This document shows, in pieces, positions 12,246-20,775 of a stretch of DNA of 20,775 nt (within the stretch, counting starts at the first letter, position 1; each line of letters opens with the position of its first letter). Made by a program: the position numbers and the translations under genes. The DNA is from a virus, in the IMG/VR virus record IMGVR_UViG_3300001460_000270, positions 1 to 20,775 of that record; one strand, given 5' to 3'. The notes under the pieces are model-generated. The model saw only the letters and a program-made list of their open reading frames with translations. It ran no database searches and was not told the DNA's origin.

Positions 12246-14699
12246 ATGACCCAAGGGAGCAAAAATACCAAATACGGAAACTTTCCAGACCCCTTTGCGT
12301 CACCAGAACAAAAGCTAGGGAAGTCTTACGGTTTAAAGTACGCTAAAGCAATTCAGAGTCAGTGGGGAAATGGAGATTCGTCTACCTCTCTACTTAGTCA
12401 AAGAATGCAGGACTTTGAAAAGAACAGAGACTACGCTAACGGAACACAAGACACGTCTGTTTACAAACAGATTCTAAATGCTCTTGACCCAAACAATGGT
12501 GACGGGACTCTACTTAACTTAGACTGGAGCCCTGTTCCAATCATACCTAAGTTTGTAAAGGTAGTTGTCAATAGGATTCTTTCCAGAAAGCCATATCCAT
12601 CTGTAGATGCCATCGACCCAATCAGTAAGGGGGAAAAGGATGAAGCAAAAGCTGAGGTAGAGGCTTCGATTAAAGACAAGGACTTATTAATGGAGGCTAA
12701 GTCATTAGGTCTTCAACCAAGGATTGACCCTGATATCCTTCCGGACACAACGGAAGAGGCAGAGATTTTCATGGAGCAAAACATGAAGACTAATGCTGAG
12801 ATAGCTGCTCAGTTGGGAACAGCGTTGACTTTAGATTGGAATGACTTTGACCAAACGATTTACAGGAGAGCTGTAGAGGATTTGGTTGTTTGTGGAATGG
12901 GTGTAATCAAAAGAGAGAACGACCCTAACTACGGAATAACAACTAAGTACGTAGACCCCGCTTCATTCCTGCACAGTCAAACAGAAGACCCTAACATGTC
13001 CGACTTGGTTTACGGTGCTCATGTAAAAAGAATAAGCATTCAAGAACTCAAGAGACAGGCTGGTAATCAGATATCAGAGAAAGAGTATGAAGAGATTGCT
13101 GGCTCTGTAAGGGGTAAGTCATACAACAACAAAGAGATTTTTGGTCAGAGAGGAATTGATAGAGCTTCAGGTACTAGCACGTTTGGATACGACGAGTACC
13201 TCATCGAGGTGATGGACTTTGAATTCCTTTCCGTTGACTGTGTTTACTATGAAAGCAAGGAGTCTAAATTTGGAAACTCTGGATTCTATTTTAAAGGTGG
13301 GGAATATAAAGAGCCGACAAGTTCTGTATATGATAGGCAGCCACATAAGATGGAGAACCAGATGGTTTACGGAGGTTGCTTCGTTATGAATACTAAGGTT
13401 CTTTACAACTACGGTCCAAAGAAAAATATTCCGAAGAACGTACACGACTTAACTAAGGCTAGGCTTTCTTATAGTGTTGCATGCACTAACCTAAGAAGAA
13501 TGCGACCTAAGTCTATTGTTGGTGGTGTCATTGGATTTGCTGACCAACTACAGCTAACTCACCTAAAGATTCAACAGTCAATCGCTAAGGCTAAGCCTGA
13601 CGGTATTCTTGTTGATATCGAAGGGCTGGAAAATGTACAGCTAGGGCGCGGAGGGGATTTAGAGCCTCTCCAGATTCAAGACATATACGAACAGACAGGT
13701 GTGTTCTACTATAGAAGTAAGAATGCTGAGGGTGGTTTTCAGAATCCTCCCATTCGCTCTATTGAAAACAGCATAAGAAATATAAACGAGTATATAAACT
13801 TGTATAATCATTACCTACGCATGATTCGAGATTCAACAGGAATCAACGAGGTGATGGATGCTAGCACCCCAAAGGGAGAAGCTTTGGTTGGTGTCAGGCA
13901 ACAAGCCTTGGCAGCAGGCAACAATGCGTTATATGATATTACAAACGCGAGCCTTGTATTGTATAAGAAGGTTTGCGAGGATGTCGTTAAGTGTTTGCAG
14001 GTAATACCAACGGACTGTGTTCTATATCGTGTATATCAGAAAGCCATAGGGGAGAGAAGCATGGATATCTTGAGTAGCTTCAATGACCTCCCTATGTACA
14101 ATTTCGGTATTCGTGTTGTTCAGGAGATGTCTGATGATGATAGAATATTTCTTGAGCAGAACGTTCAGGCTACTCTAGCTCAAAAAGAGATTGACCTTGA
14201 GGACGCGATGGCGGTCAGACAGGTTAAGGATATTGACCAAGCACAGAGACTCTTAGCTGTTAAGCGAAAGAAGCGTATTGAAATGATTCAGAAGCAACAG
14301 CAAGCTAACATACAGGCACAGGCACAGGCTAATGCACAAGCTTCTCAGGTAGCTGCTCAGGCAGATATGCAGAAGATTCAGATGGAGGCTCAGATAGAAG
14401 CTCAAAAAATTCAGATGAAGGGACAAGTAGAAGTTCAGGTAGCTGCTGCTTTACATCAAATGAGAAAAGAGCTTGAGATGATTAGAGCACAAGCCAGCTT
14501 AGGATTCAAGACAGAGGACAAGGAGTTTAAGGAAAAGATTGAGACGCTAAAAGAAGACAGAAAGGACAGCCGTGTAGTGAAGCAAGCTGTAGAGCAATCA
14601 AAGCTTATTTCTCAAAGACAGGGCTCAAGGGGTGAGCTAGAGGATTCATCTGTACGGGGGAATCAAGACGTAATCAACGAACTATTTGGAAATGAGTAA
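12246..14699 (+). CDS. Portal protein
   Basis: The start at 12246 (MTQGSKNTKYGNFPDPFASP) is chosen because a longer frame begins at a TTG upstream of the promoter box. The 817-residue protein has the usual portal order: N-terminal helical arm, then IPKFVKVVVNRILSRKPYPS (the conserved clip/stem approach of phages of this type), a central beta-rich wing with VVCGMGVIKRENDPNYGITT, a stem region (IRDSTGINEVMDAST, typical of portals), and a long C-terminal tail. The tail (about residues 682-750) is extremely Gln/Ala-rich with repeats of AQAQ, QMEAQ and KIQM and forms a long helix or barrel, followed by a charged coiled coil. It forms the dodecameric DNA gate at the capsid vertex and docks the terminase. 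Confidence 0.85.
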   Translation: MTQGSKNTKYGNFPDPFASPEQKLGKSYGLKYAKAIQSQWGNGDSSTSLLSQRMQDFEKNRDYANGTQDTSVYKQILNALDPNNGDGTLLNLDWSPVPIIPKFVKVVVNRILSRKPYPSVDAIDPISKGEKDEAKAEVEASIKDKDLLMEAKSLGLQPRIDPDILPDTTEEAEIFMEQNMKTNAEIAAQLGTALTLDWNDFDQTIYRRAVEDLVVCGMGVIKRENDPNYGITTKYVDPASFLHSQTEDPNMSDLVYGAHVKRISIQELKRQAGNQISEKEYEEIAGSVRGKSYNNKEIFGQRGIDRASGTSTFGYDEYLIEVMDFEFLSVDCVYYESKESKFGNSGFYFKGGEYKEPTSSVYDRQPHKMENQMVYGGCFVMNTKVLYNYGPKKNIPKNVHDLTKARLSYSVACTNLRRMRPKSIVGGVIGFADQLQLTHLKIQQSIAKAKPDGILVDIEGLENVQLGRGGDLEPLQIQDIYEQTGVFYYRSKNAEGGFQNPPIRSIENSIRNINEYINLYNHYLRMIRDSTGINEVMDASTPKGEALVGVRQQALAAGNNALYDITNASLVLYKKVCEDVVKCLQVIPTDCVLYRVYQKAIGERSMDILSSFNDLPMYNFGIRVVQEMSDDDRIFLEQNVQATLAQKEIDLEDAMAVRQVKDIDQAQRLLAVKRKKRIEMIQKQQQANIQAQAQANAQASQVAAQADMQKIQMEAQIEAQKIQMKGQVEVQVAAALHQMRKELEMIRAQASLGFKTEDKEFKEKIETLKEDRKDSRVVKQAVEQSKLISQRQGSRGELEDSSVRGNQDVINELFGNE

Positions 14700-15120
14700 C
14701 GCGACTAAGATTAATTTAGACACTTCATCGAGAGTGGATGTAACCTGTAGAAAGGGAGACACCTTTTCTCTTCGCTTGACCGTTACTGCCGCTGATGGAG
14801 TTACAGTGGGGTTTGCTGCTGGCGATATATTCCTGTTTCAAGTAAGAGACTCCGATACGGGTGACTTGGTTACTAACGGGGCTAGTACTTTTTCAGCAAG
14901 TGTCACTGCTGATAACGCAAGCGCGGGTGGAATAAACGATAGTGCCGGCACTACCAATACTTCACTCAAGTACATTGACCTTTCGGTGTCTGCGGACACA
15001 ATGAAGACCATGCCATCAGGACTATATGTTTATGATGTCGAACAGAAGTCAGGAACAGTTGTATCTACTTTGATTTTTGGTACACTTAAGGTGAACGAAG
15101 ATGTTTCAATAACCGCGTAA
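14692..15120 (+). CDS. Ig-like phage protein, BppU N-terminus-like
   Basis: The ATG at 14692 overlaps the portal stop; a TTG two codons earlier is less likely. The 142-residue product has the pattern of a common phage beta-sandwich: VTCRKGDTFSLRLTVTAADG (strand pair), FLFQVRDSDTGDL, then SGLYVYDVEQKSGTVVSTLI and GTLKVNEDVSITA, the last resembling the YDVE...G-x-V-x-V ending of the baseplate upper-protein N-terminal domain. This suggests a connector or fibre-attachment role at the virion. No Cys pairs or catalytic motif. Followed 9 nt later by the collagen-like fibre gene. Confidence 0.65.
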   Translation: MSNATKINLDTSSRVDVTCRKGDTFSLRLTVTAADGVTVGFAAGDIFLFQVRDSDTGDLVTNGASTFSASVTADNASAGGINDSAGTTNTSLKYIDLSVSADTMKTMPSGLYVYDVEQKSGTVVSTLIFGTLKVNEDVSITA

Positions 15121-15129
15121 TGAAGCACC

Positions 15130-17316
15130 ATGCCTGTAAGTGTAACCCAGCCTAAGAATGTAAAAATATCCAGCCAGCACGGTGACATCATTAAGGTGTC
15201 TATTGTTAAGGGTGGGTCGGATATTCAAGTAGTCACTCTTAATCAGGTGGCGAACAACTCTGTCACTATTGGTGGTGCGATTGGTGCTGGACCTGCTGGG
15301 GCGACAGGCGCACAAGGCCCTACTGGTGCTACAGGTCCTACAGGCGCTACTGGTCCTGCTGGGGCACAAGGCCCCGCTGGTCCTGATGGTGCTGACGGTT
15401 CTGACGGTTCGGGGGGAGCTACTGGTCCTACTGGTCCTACTGGTCCTACTGGTCCTACTGGCCCTGCTGGCCCTGCTGGTTCGGATGGTTCGGACGGCGC
15501 TGCTGGTCCAGTTAGTATAGTTAGAAATTTTGCGGTTACGGTAGTAAATAGCGGTGGTAACAAATTCGCAATAGATGGAGTAACCCAAGCTAGCTTAAAA
15601 CTCCTTAGGGGGCACAGGTATGTTTTCAGTCAATCTGAAGGCAGTAACTCTAATCACCCCATAGCTATACAGACAGCCGCAGGTTCTTCTTATACTAGCG
15701 GTTGGACCTACACTGGAACCCCCGGAGAATCTGGTGCCAACGGTAGTTTTGTCGTTCCAAATGACGCACCATCTTCTCTTCAGTATTACTGCACGGTTCA
15801 TGGGTATGGAATGGGTGCTCCCATTACTATTGAGAATCTACAGTCTGGTGCTGATGGAGCTGACGGAGCAGATGGTAGTAATGCCACAACGGAAACGTTA
15901 GACACTGCAATCAGTGTGTTTCTACCAGACGGAGGTAACTTTGGAAAGTTTTCTCATACCGACCAAATAGCTGTAGGTGACGGCAACAAGACAGCCATTG
16001 ATATAATTAGAGAGGCCCTTGTTCAGTTAGGCCAGATTGCAACTCCTTCAATAACTCTCACGCCTAGTAGCGTTGGTTTTAACGACACGGCTATAAGTAA
16101 TGCTACGGCGCAGATACAAGCGTCTGTAACAAACCCCAACCATTCTCAAGGTTCCACGATTACCTTTAAGTTTTACAAGAAGATTGGGACTGGTGCTTTT
16201 AGTTTGATTCATACTCAAACTGGAGTTACTGGAACTTCAGCCAGCTATACTCACAGTGAGACTTATAGTTTTGCTTTTGCTACAGAGAATCCGACTAGCG
16301 AGCACATCACTTGGAAGGTAAGTGCAGAAGAACCATCCAATGGTCAGGGTGAGGTGTTCAGTGAGGAAAAAGAATATGACCCTGTATATATTCCACCAAG
16401 ACTAATAAAGACCAATAACACTAATGGTATTGAGCTTCAGAGGACCACAAACGCCACGGCTACAGTATCCTCTGATGAGAATGATTCTAATCGTCAGTTA
16501 TATAACGGTCAAAGCAATCTCAAGTTTAAGGTTGAAGTTGAAACAAGTGGTGTTGCTCTGGATAGCTACGCAGTTCTAAATGCAAGTAATGCTCTAGTTG
16601 GAAACGTAGTAGACATATCTGGTGAAAGCCTTGACTCTAGCGGTAGAACCGGGACATTCACTGTCGCTATAGATGATGGCGATGTTGCTATTGGTGACTC
16701 TAACACATATAAAGTAAAAGTTTGGGATAGTGTAAGGCCCTACTCTAGCCTTAGCTCTACTGAGTGTGATTTTGAATCTGCATCTTACTCAGTAAATAGA
16801 GTGCCCGTTAAACTGGTGCTGAGTTCCACGGCTTTAACAGCCGCAAGCAGCGACGGAAACTTTCAAGACATGTATGATGGGTCCACCTCTAATAACGGTG
16901 TATCATCCTATCCTGAGAATATAACCTCTACCGGGGACTTACTTGATGCCAACACATCTCAGCTGAGCGTCAGTATGCTTGTGAATAATGCGCAGCAAAC
17001 AGGAGACTATGTTTATGTCTTTGTTCCTTCATACTATTTTTCAAATGGTAGTGGGGGTTATCAGGATTTAACAGGAGGCGGTAATGTCAATCAAGATTTC
17101 TTTGAGGATTTTGGGGGTAACAATTACTCACAAAGAATAGAAAGTCCACCACAAACAACTGGTGACTTTTGGCTTTTAAAATCAGCATTAAATTTGCAAA
17201 TTCAATTCGGTACAGCCGGCAATAAAATTCCATTTCATGTCTTAAGGCTTTACGAACCACTAGCCAATATTGGTTTGAGAGGAAGCTATTACCTAATAAG
17301 AAATACGGAATCTTAA
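15130..17316 (+). CDS. Collagen-like fibre with cupredoxin-like domain
   Basis: A 728-residue appendage protein. Residues 1-50 form an N-terminal beta module. Residues 54-128 are 25 uninterrupted Gly-X-Y triplets, mostly GPT, GPA, GAT and GSD, which would form a trimeric collagen-like shaft. Residues 130-236 resemble a cupredoxin-like domain found in marine phage fibres: [20 protein letters not shown], then [12 protein letters not shown]176, C221, H224 and M228 have the His-Cys-His-Met order of type 1 copper sites. A short second run ([10 protein letters not shown], 240-249) follows, then about 450 residues of strand-rich Ig-like segments ([20 protein letters not shown] onward). No lipobox or signal peptide. 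A receptor-binding tail or head fibre is likely; actual copper binding is not proven. Confidence 0.75.
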   Translation: MPVSVTQPKNVKISSQHGDIIKVSIVKGGSDIQVVTLNQVANNSVTIGGAIGAGPAGATGAQGPTGATGPTGATGPAGAQGPAGPDGADGSDGSGGATGPTGPTGPTGPTGPAGPAGSDGSDGAAGPVSIVRNFAVTVVNSGGNKFAIDGVTQASLKLLRGHRYVFSQSEGSNSNHPIAIQTAAGSSYTSGWTYTGTPGESGANGSFVVPNDAPSSLQYYCTVHGYGMGAPITIENLQSGADGADGADGSNATTETLDTAISVFLPDGGNFGKFSHTDQIAVGDGNKTAIDIIREALVQLGQIATPSITLTPSSVGFNDTAISNATAQIQASVTNPNHSQGSTITFKFYKKIGTGAFSLIHTQTGVTGTSASYTHSETYSFAFATENPTSEHITWKVSAEEPSNGQGEVFSEEKEYDPVYIPPRLIKTNNTNGIELQRTTNATATVSSDENDSNRQLYNGQSNLKFKVEVETSGVALDSYAVLNASNALVGNVVDISGESLDSSGRTGTFTVAIDDGDVAIGDSNTYKVKVWDSVRPYSSLSSTECDFESASYSVNRVPVKLVLSSTALTAASSDGNFQDMYDGSTSNNGVSSYPENITSTGDLLDANTSQLSVSMLVNNAQQTGDYVYVFVPSYYFSNGSGGYQDLTGGGNVNQDFFEDFGGNNYSQRIESPPQTTGDFWLLKSALNLQIQFGTAGNKIPFHVLRLYEPLANIGLRGSYYLIRNTES
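15424..15459 (+). repeat. Tandem 9-bp repeat in collagen-like region
   Basis: GGTCCTACT occurs four times in a row, encoding four GPT triplets, inside a longer run of related GGNCCTGCT/GGTGCTACT units. Such near-identical units can change in number by slippage or recombination and so alter the length of the fibre shaft. Confidence 0.85.
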
Positions 17317-17317
17317 A

Positions 17318-17860
17318 ATGCCAGAGTTTAACGGACCCTTAACACATTCATCTGACTCTGCAAAGCTTCTTGAACTTGCCCTTCATCAAACTAGAGGCAT
17401 TGGTTTATTTGATACTGTAGCTGAAAGAAACTCTCTGTCTTCTGCCAATAGGTCATCCCCCTATTTGGCCTACATGTGTAATGACGATAAGTTGTATGTA
17501 TATGATGGGCCTAGGGAATCCGTGGTGGGGCTTGCCGATAAGTTACAGTCTGTAGGTAATAGTGATTGGACAAACACTAGCAACTGGAAAGAAGTAGGTT
17601 CGTCGAGTGGCGGGATTGACAATGTTGTTGAGGATACTGACCCTGAGCTTGGGGGAGACCTTGATGTTGGCAACTTTTCTTTTGTAAGCAGTAGCAACGA
17701 AGACATAAATTTAACTCCTGATGGGACTGGTTCTATTGCTCTTGACGCTGTAGTTAAGTTCAAAAGATTCAACACCACAGACGCTTCTAACATACCATCT
17801 CCAACTGCTGGTGCTTTGTATGCTGACAACAGTAACAGGCTATATTTTGGTGTGACTTAA
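17318..17860 (+). CDS. Tail-fibre-like protein (180 aa)
   Basis: The protein starts MPEFNGPLTHSSDSAKLLEL and has a first module (residues 20-85) with SPYLAYMCNDDKLYVYDG, followed by VEDTDPELGGDLDVGNFSFV and INLTPDGTGSIALD. The GGDLD...G...S...I-LTPDGTG string is a module I recall from many marine phage fibre or appendage proteins. The end (SPTAGALYADNSNRLYFGVT) fits the same class. It follows the collagen-like fibre gene after one base and probably is expressed with it. Whether it assembles with that fibre or is a separate spike is unknown. Confidence 0.65.
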   Translation: MPEFNGPLTHSSDSAKLLELALHQTRGIGLFDTVAERNSLSSANRSSPYLAYMCNDDKLYVYDGPRESVVGLADKLQSVGNSDWTNTSNWKEVGSSSGGIDNVVEDTDPELGGDLDVGNFSFVSSSNEDINLTPDGTGSIALDAVVKFKRFNTTDASNIPSPTAGALYADNSNRLYFGVT

Positions 17861-17875
17861 AACTGCTTATATTTG
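17846..17875 (+). promoter_or_regulatory. Complete -33/-7 promoter upstream of fibre gene
   Basis: TTTG (17846-17849), 18 nt, TATATTTG (17868-17875). This is the only site in the window with a good -33 TTTG at near-ideal spacing. A leader of about 25 nt with AAAGGA just before the ATG at 17903 follows, an unusually Shine-Dalgarno-like site for this genome. Confidence 0.65.
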
Positions 17876-17902
17876 CTTTTAGAAACTAAGAAATAAAGGA
17901 AC

Positions 17903-19021
17903 ATGGCTAGTTGGAAAAGAGTACTTATAGAAGGTGATGTCGTCAGCCCCTCTGCTGGTGACGGTATTGATGTCAGTGGGGCAGGCGAGGTATCGGCAGA
18001 CTTAAAGGCTAACAGTGGTCTCGTTATTGATACAACCGAGATTTCTCTTGACTTGGGTGCCTCCGCGATTGATGGAACGCTTGGTGTTGCAAATGGTGGT
18101 ACTGGCGCAGCTACACTAACAGCAAATGGCGTCTTGATTGGCAATGGCACTAGTGCTGTTACTTCCGTAGCTATGGTCACTAAGGGTCACATCTTGGTGG
18201 GTGACGGCTCAGGTAACCCTTCAGCTCTTGCTGTAGGAACTGACGACAAAATACTTGTTGCTGACAGTAGTGCGACCAACGGCGTTAAGTGGGAGACTAT
18301 TGGCGAATTGACATCTAGCGGTACCGTTACTGAGGTTATTGGCGGAACCAACATCAGTGTAGCGGACGCAACAAGTACTCCAACCGTTACTCTTGACGCG
18401 GCATTGACTAGCATGACATCTATGGCTGGTGCTAATGGTTCGACCAATAACCAAGCTGGTACCGGCTTAACAATTGCTGGAGGAGCAGGTGTAGGCACGG
18501 GTACTGGTGGTAGCATTCTTCTTAAGACATCTACGGTCAGCACCACAGGTGGAACTAGCGTAAGTGCTCTTGAAACCGCAGTTACTATCGCTGGTGCAAC
18601 CGCTAACGGTCTTGATACTACAGTAACTATTCACGGTGACCTCGTTGTTAATGGTTCTACGTCTTCTATTGATGTTCAGACTTTAACCGTTGAGGATGCT
18701 TCAATCTTGCTTGCTGATGGAGCAAACAGCGTTGGAAACGCTGACGGTGCTGGACTTACCGTAGACACGGTTACGGCTACCCCCGCAAACCATCCTAACT
18801 TTATTTGGAAAGACACCAACCTTGGTGTTGCTGGATGGCAGTTCAAAGACCACGGGGCCGCATCCTCTGCTGGTAGTGCTCCAATGGGTGTTGCTGCTTT
18901 GACTAAAGGAACCGCAGACCCTGCCTCGACCATCATGCCTACTGGTTCAATGTGGTACAATACTGGCAATGTTGGTGGCACCGGCTCAGGAACTAAGGGA
19001 CTTTATCTATACCTTGATTAA
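17903..19021 (+). CDS. Tail-fibre / appendage protein (372 aa)
   Basis: The first residues MASWKRVLIEGD match the start of the later fibre gene (MATWKKILVDGD), suggesting a shared anchoring tip. The body is Gly/Thr/Ala-rich, with the phage-fibre motif VANGGTGAATLTANGVLIGN and related segments (HILVGDGSGNPSALAVGTDD), a HGDLVVNGSTSS-VQTLTVEDASILLADG module known from marine phages, and the C-terminal IMPTGSMWYNTGN, GLYLYLD. No enzymatic motif. It has its own complete promoter. Likely a trimeric fibre component; the receptor is unknown. Confidence 0.7.
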   Translation: MASWKRVLIEGDVVSPSAGDGIDVSGAGEVSADLKANSGLVIDTTEISLDLGASAIDGTLGVANGGTGAATLTANGVLIGNGTSAVTSVAMVTKGHILVGDGSGNPSALAVGTDDKILVADSSATNGVKWETIGELTSSGTVTEVIGGTNISVADATSTPTVTLDAALTSMTSMAGANGSTNNQAGTGLTIAGGAGVGTGTGGSILLKTSTVSTTGGTSVSALETAVTIAGATANGLDTTVTIHGDLVVNGSTSSIDVQTLTVEDASILLADGANSVGNADGAGLTVDTVTATPANHPNFIWKDTNLGVAGWQFKDHGAASSAGSAPMGVAALTKGTADPASTIMPTGSMWYNTGNVGGTGSGTKGLYLYLD

Positions 19022-19197
19022 TGGGTTTACTAGGAAGAAAGAAAGAGGTTACTGGGTCCAATCCCAATGACCCCCTATCTCGTCAAGAAGTAACCTTTAT
19101 CTTAAAGACGATGCATGGTTGCACGTTCGAGGGTAAGGATGTACTTTTGTTGGCAGACGTAGTGAACAAGCTACATAGTTTTTTGAAGTCACAGTAA
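19021..19197 (+). CDS. Small hypothetical protein (58 aa)
   Basis: The frame MGLLGRKKEVTGSNPNDPLS ending in VVNKLHSFLKSQ starts in a TAATG junction with the fibre gene. The N-terminus MGLLGRKKE is like that of short proteins seen beside fibre genes in marine phages. The middle (SRQEVTFILKTMHGCTFEGKDVLLLADVVNKL) forms two predicted helices. A role as an assembly helper is possible but undemonstrated. Confidence 0.65.
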   Translation: MGLLGRKKEVTGSNPNDPLSRQEVTFILKTMHGCTFEGKDVLLLADVVNKLHSFLKSQ

Positions 19198-19213
19198 GTT
19201 AAAACCCACTGCA

Positions 19214-19396
19214 ATGAAATTAGACATCACTGAGATTCATTTTGTAAAGAGTTCTGTCGAGAACCAAACCATCAAGGCTTCAGATTCCAGAACGGTGTGC
19301 GGACTCTTAGATAAGTTGGACAAAGAGTTTGTCCGCTTGCAAAAGATTCAAGAAAAAGAGCAGCCTTCCAATGGCGTGATGGAAGCTGCAAAGTAA
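19214..19396 (+). CDS. Small helical protein (60 aa)
   Basis: MKLDITEIHFVKSSVENQTI leads into SRTVCGLLDKLDKEFVRLQK, a helix with heptad-like spacing, and a polar tail. No motif recognised. It sits 9 nt before the second fibre paralogue, with the same orientation and close spacing as the 58-residue gene, so the two small genes form a cassette between the paired fibres. Confidence 0.6.
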   Translation: MKLDITEIHFVKSSVENQTIKASDSRTVCGLLDKLDKEFVRLQKIQEKEQPSNGVMEAAK

Positions 19397-19405
19397 TGCG
19401 GCATC

Positions 19406-20527
19406 ATGGCAACTTGGAAAAAAATACTTGTAGACGGTGACAACACCAACCTAAGTAATACTAACCTTACTCAGACCTCCTCCAGCAGGATATATAACCT
19501 GAACGGAAACACTAACATTCTTGGGTTTCAGGACGGTATCATAAGGATGGTGGATGCCTCACTGGGGGCTGAGTTTCAGTTTGACTCTCACAATAGATTG
19601 TTTACTCTCTTTAATGAGAATGCAATTAGATTCAATGATGCTGACAACAGTCACTATATCGGCTTAAAGCCAAAGTCCGAAGTAGGTACCAGCTATACAA
19701 TTACACTTCCCGGTAGCCCTCCGGGTTCCGCTAACAGAATTCTTGAGTCTAACTCTAGTGGTGACCTAGCTTGGATTGACACGCCGTCTGGGAGTGGAAA
19801 TGTTAGTATAGATAGCTACGCGGAAAACAGAGTCCTTACAGCGGGCGACAGTAATGGAAATATAGATGGCGAGGCCAACATGACCTTTAATGGTAGTCAG
19901 CTCAATATTACGGGGAGAATTATCTGTACCGACTTTATATCCCTTGATACAAACAATAAAGCTATTAGGGGTAAAGATGATGGTGGTACAAGTAGAGAGC
20001 TAATTAAGTGTGATGGTTCTGGAAACACCCATGTAGGAAACGCCGACAAGAAGACATTGCTGTCTGGAGTATCGGTAGACGCTGGAACCCTAAGCCTTAG
20101 TTGTGGCACATTTTTAGCCACAGACATAACAGCACAGAATACTGGGCTTAGCAGTGCTGGCGACCACGGCCACGGTTCTATAGTTACTTATTTTGGAATT
20201 GACTCAGGCGTAGGAACCACAGCTGGAAAGGTTTACTATTATGACGGTAGTAGCTGGGAGTTTGCAGCGAGCAATGTAGAGGCTGGTAACAAAGCTTTTC
20301 TTGGCATGGCTTTAGGTAGCACTGAGGATGCTGGTTTTTTACTTCAAGGGTATGTAAACACGGGTGCTACTTTAACCGCCGCACGACAATGTTTTTTAGG
20401 AACTCAAGCTCAAATCACAAATACGTCTCCGAGTCAAGGTCAATTCAAGAGAGTCATGGGCCATTCGGTAACAACATCTGTGATGTACTTTAATCCTGAG
20501 GCGACTTACTTAGAGATAGGTTCATGA
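19406..20527 (+). CDS. Tail-fibre / appendage protein, paralogue tip (373 aa)
   Basis: The N-terminus MATWKKILVDGD is shared with the fibre gene at 17903, but after residue 12 the two diverge. The body includes LGFQDGIIRMVDASLGAEFQ, SYTITLPGSPPGSANRILES and a GGTSRELIKCDGSG segment. The C-terminal part (TAGKVYYYDGSSWEFAASNV, then LGMALGSTEDAGFLLQGYVN) matches a terminal module frequent in marine phage fibres (G-x-V-Y-Y...W...A-L-G-S...G-x-L-L-x-G-Y/F-V). Likely a receptor-binding or capping fibre. It ends 1 nt before the next gene. Confidence 0.7.
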   Translation: MATWKKILVDGDNTNLSNTNLTQTSSSRIYNLNGNTNILGFQDGIIRMVDASLGAEFQFDSHNRLFTLFNENAIRFNDADNSHYIGLKPKSEVGTSYTITLPGSPPGSANRILESNSSGDLAWIDTPSGSGNVSIDSYAENRVLTAGDSNGNIDGEANMTFNGSQLNITGRIICTDFISLDTNNKAIRGKDDGGTSRELIKCDGSGNTHVGNADKKTLLSGVSVDAGTLSLSCGTFLATDITAQNTGLSSAGDHGHGSIVTYFGIDSGVGTTAGKVYYYDGSSWEFAASNVEAGNKAFLGMALGSTEDAGFLLQGYVNTGATLTAARQCFLGTQAQITNTSPSQGQFKRVMGHSVTTSVMYFNPEATYLEIGS

Positions 20528-20528
20528 T

Positions 20529-20775
20529 ATGTCAACAGTATTAAAATACAACGGAACGGAAATGGCTAGTATATCTAAGATAAACGGTATTGAGAGGGGA
20601 AGCAGTGGCGGTGGTACAGCTACAACTACACCGACGGGTTCAATCTCCTTCGGTTTTGGGCAGGGTTCAGTCACAATTAGTAATCACTCTAGCTATACAA
20701 ATCCTAATTATTCAGTATCCGTGTCAATTGGCGGTACGGAAATCGTTGCTGATGCAGATGTAAATCACGCTATGG
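20529..20775 (+). CDS. Fibre-like protein, 5' part only
   Basis: The frame starts MSTVLKYNGTEMASISKING, a start recalled from short phage appendage proteins, and then turns into a Gly/Ser/Thr-rich strand region (TPTGSISFGFGQGSVTISNH). It runs off the right edge after 82 codons. It follows the previous fibre gene at a one-base gap and continues the appendage cluster. Confidence 0.65.
   Translation, partial: MSTVLKYNGTEMASISKINGIERGSSGGGTATTTPTGSISFGFGQGSVTISNHSSYTNPNYSVSVSIGGTEIVADADVNHAM

Noticed and set aside
15106-15588. Long leftward and alternative-frame open frames rich in Ser/Arg/Thr or Pro/Val/Gly over the collagen region
   Set aside because: They are mirror frames of the Gly-X-Y repeats; repeats of 9 bp lack stops in several frames.
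1-20775. tRNA genes, CRISPR arrays, insertion sequences, integrase or attachment sites
   Set aside because: Looked for on both strands by eye; no cloverleaf with a T-arm, no regularly spaced repeats, and no transposase or recombinase motifs were seen.

Overview
The window looks like part of a double-stranded DNA tailed-phage genome infecting a Bacteroidota host, probably a marine flavobacterium. The host assignment is inferred. It rests on several copies of the Bacteroidota -7 promoter element TAnnTTTG upstream of genes, the general lack of strong Shine-Dalgarno sites, a signal peptide of Bacteroidota type, and a terminase and portal whose sequence style resembles those of crAss-like and other Bacteroidota phages. 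The appendage proteins use modules that are common in marine phages. No integrase, tRNA, CRISPR array or insertion sequence is visible.

Layout. (1) Positions 1-3201 hold a leftward module of small, mostly unknown genes, plausibly early, around an ArdC-type antirestriction protein (1350-2270). Most genes here are preceded by a shared two-part motif, CACAATAA-N14/15-CGTTA. (2) Positions 3202-3923 are a largely non-coding divergence region. It contains one 30-residue membrane microprotein and a structured leader. (3) Positions 3924-7200 carry rightward small genes: a membrane/coiled-coil protein, basic small proteins, a DUF5824-like protein, a Gly/Met-rich protein and a lytic transglycosylase. 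A secreted protein gene is inserted on the opposite strand (6098-6589). Several of these genes have TAnnTTTG exactly 4 nt before ATG, which predicts leaderless mRNAs. (4) A leftward winged-helix regulator (7197-7625) faces a rightward structural gene across a compact element made of two divergent TAnnTTTG boxes. (5) Positions 7656-12196 run as one tightly packed series: structural protein, small proteins, a tandem GroES-like co-chaperonin, a helical protein, a zinc ribbon and the large terminase. (6) Positions 12246-20775 hold the portal, followed directly by virion-appendage genes: an Ig-like attachment-type protein, a collagen-like fibre with a cupredoxin-like domain, and several fibre proteins, the last cut by the window edge.

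Together the rightward genes cover DNA packaging (terminase, portal), particle folding and assembly (GroES-like), cell-wall passage (transglycosylase) and receptor-binding appendages. The leftward genes look like take-over or defence-evasion functions. No major capsid or scaffold gene was recognised; these probably lie outside the window. All functional calls come from reading motifs, with no database search.
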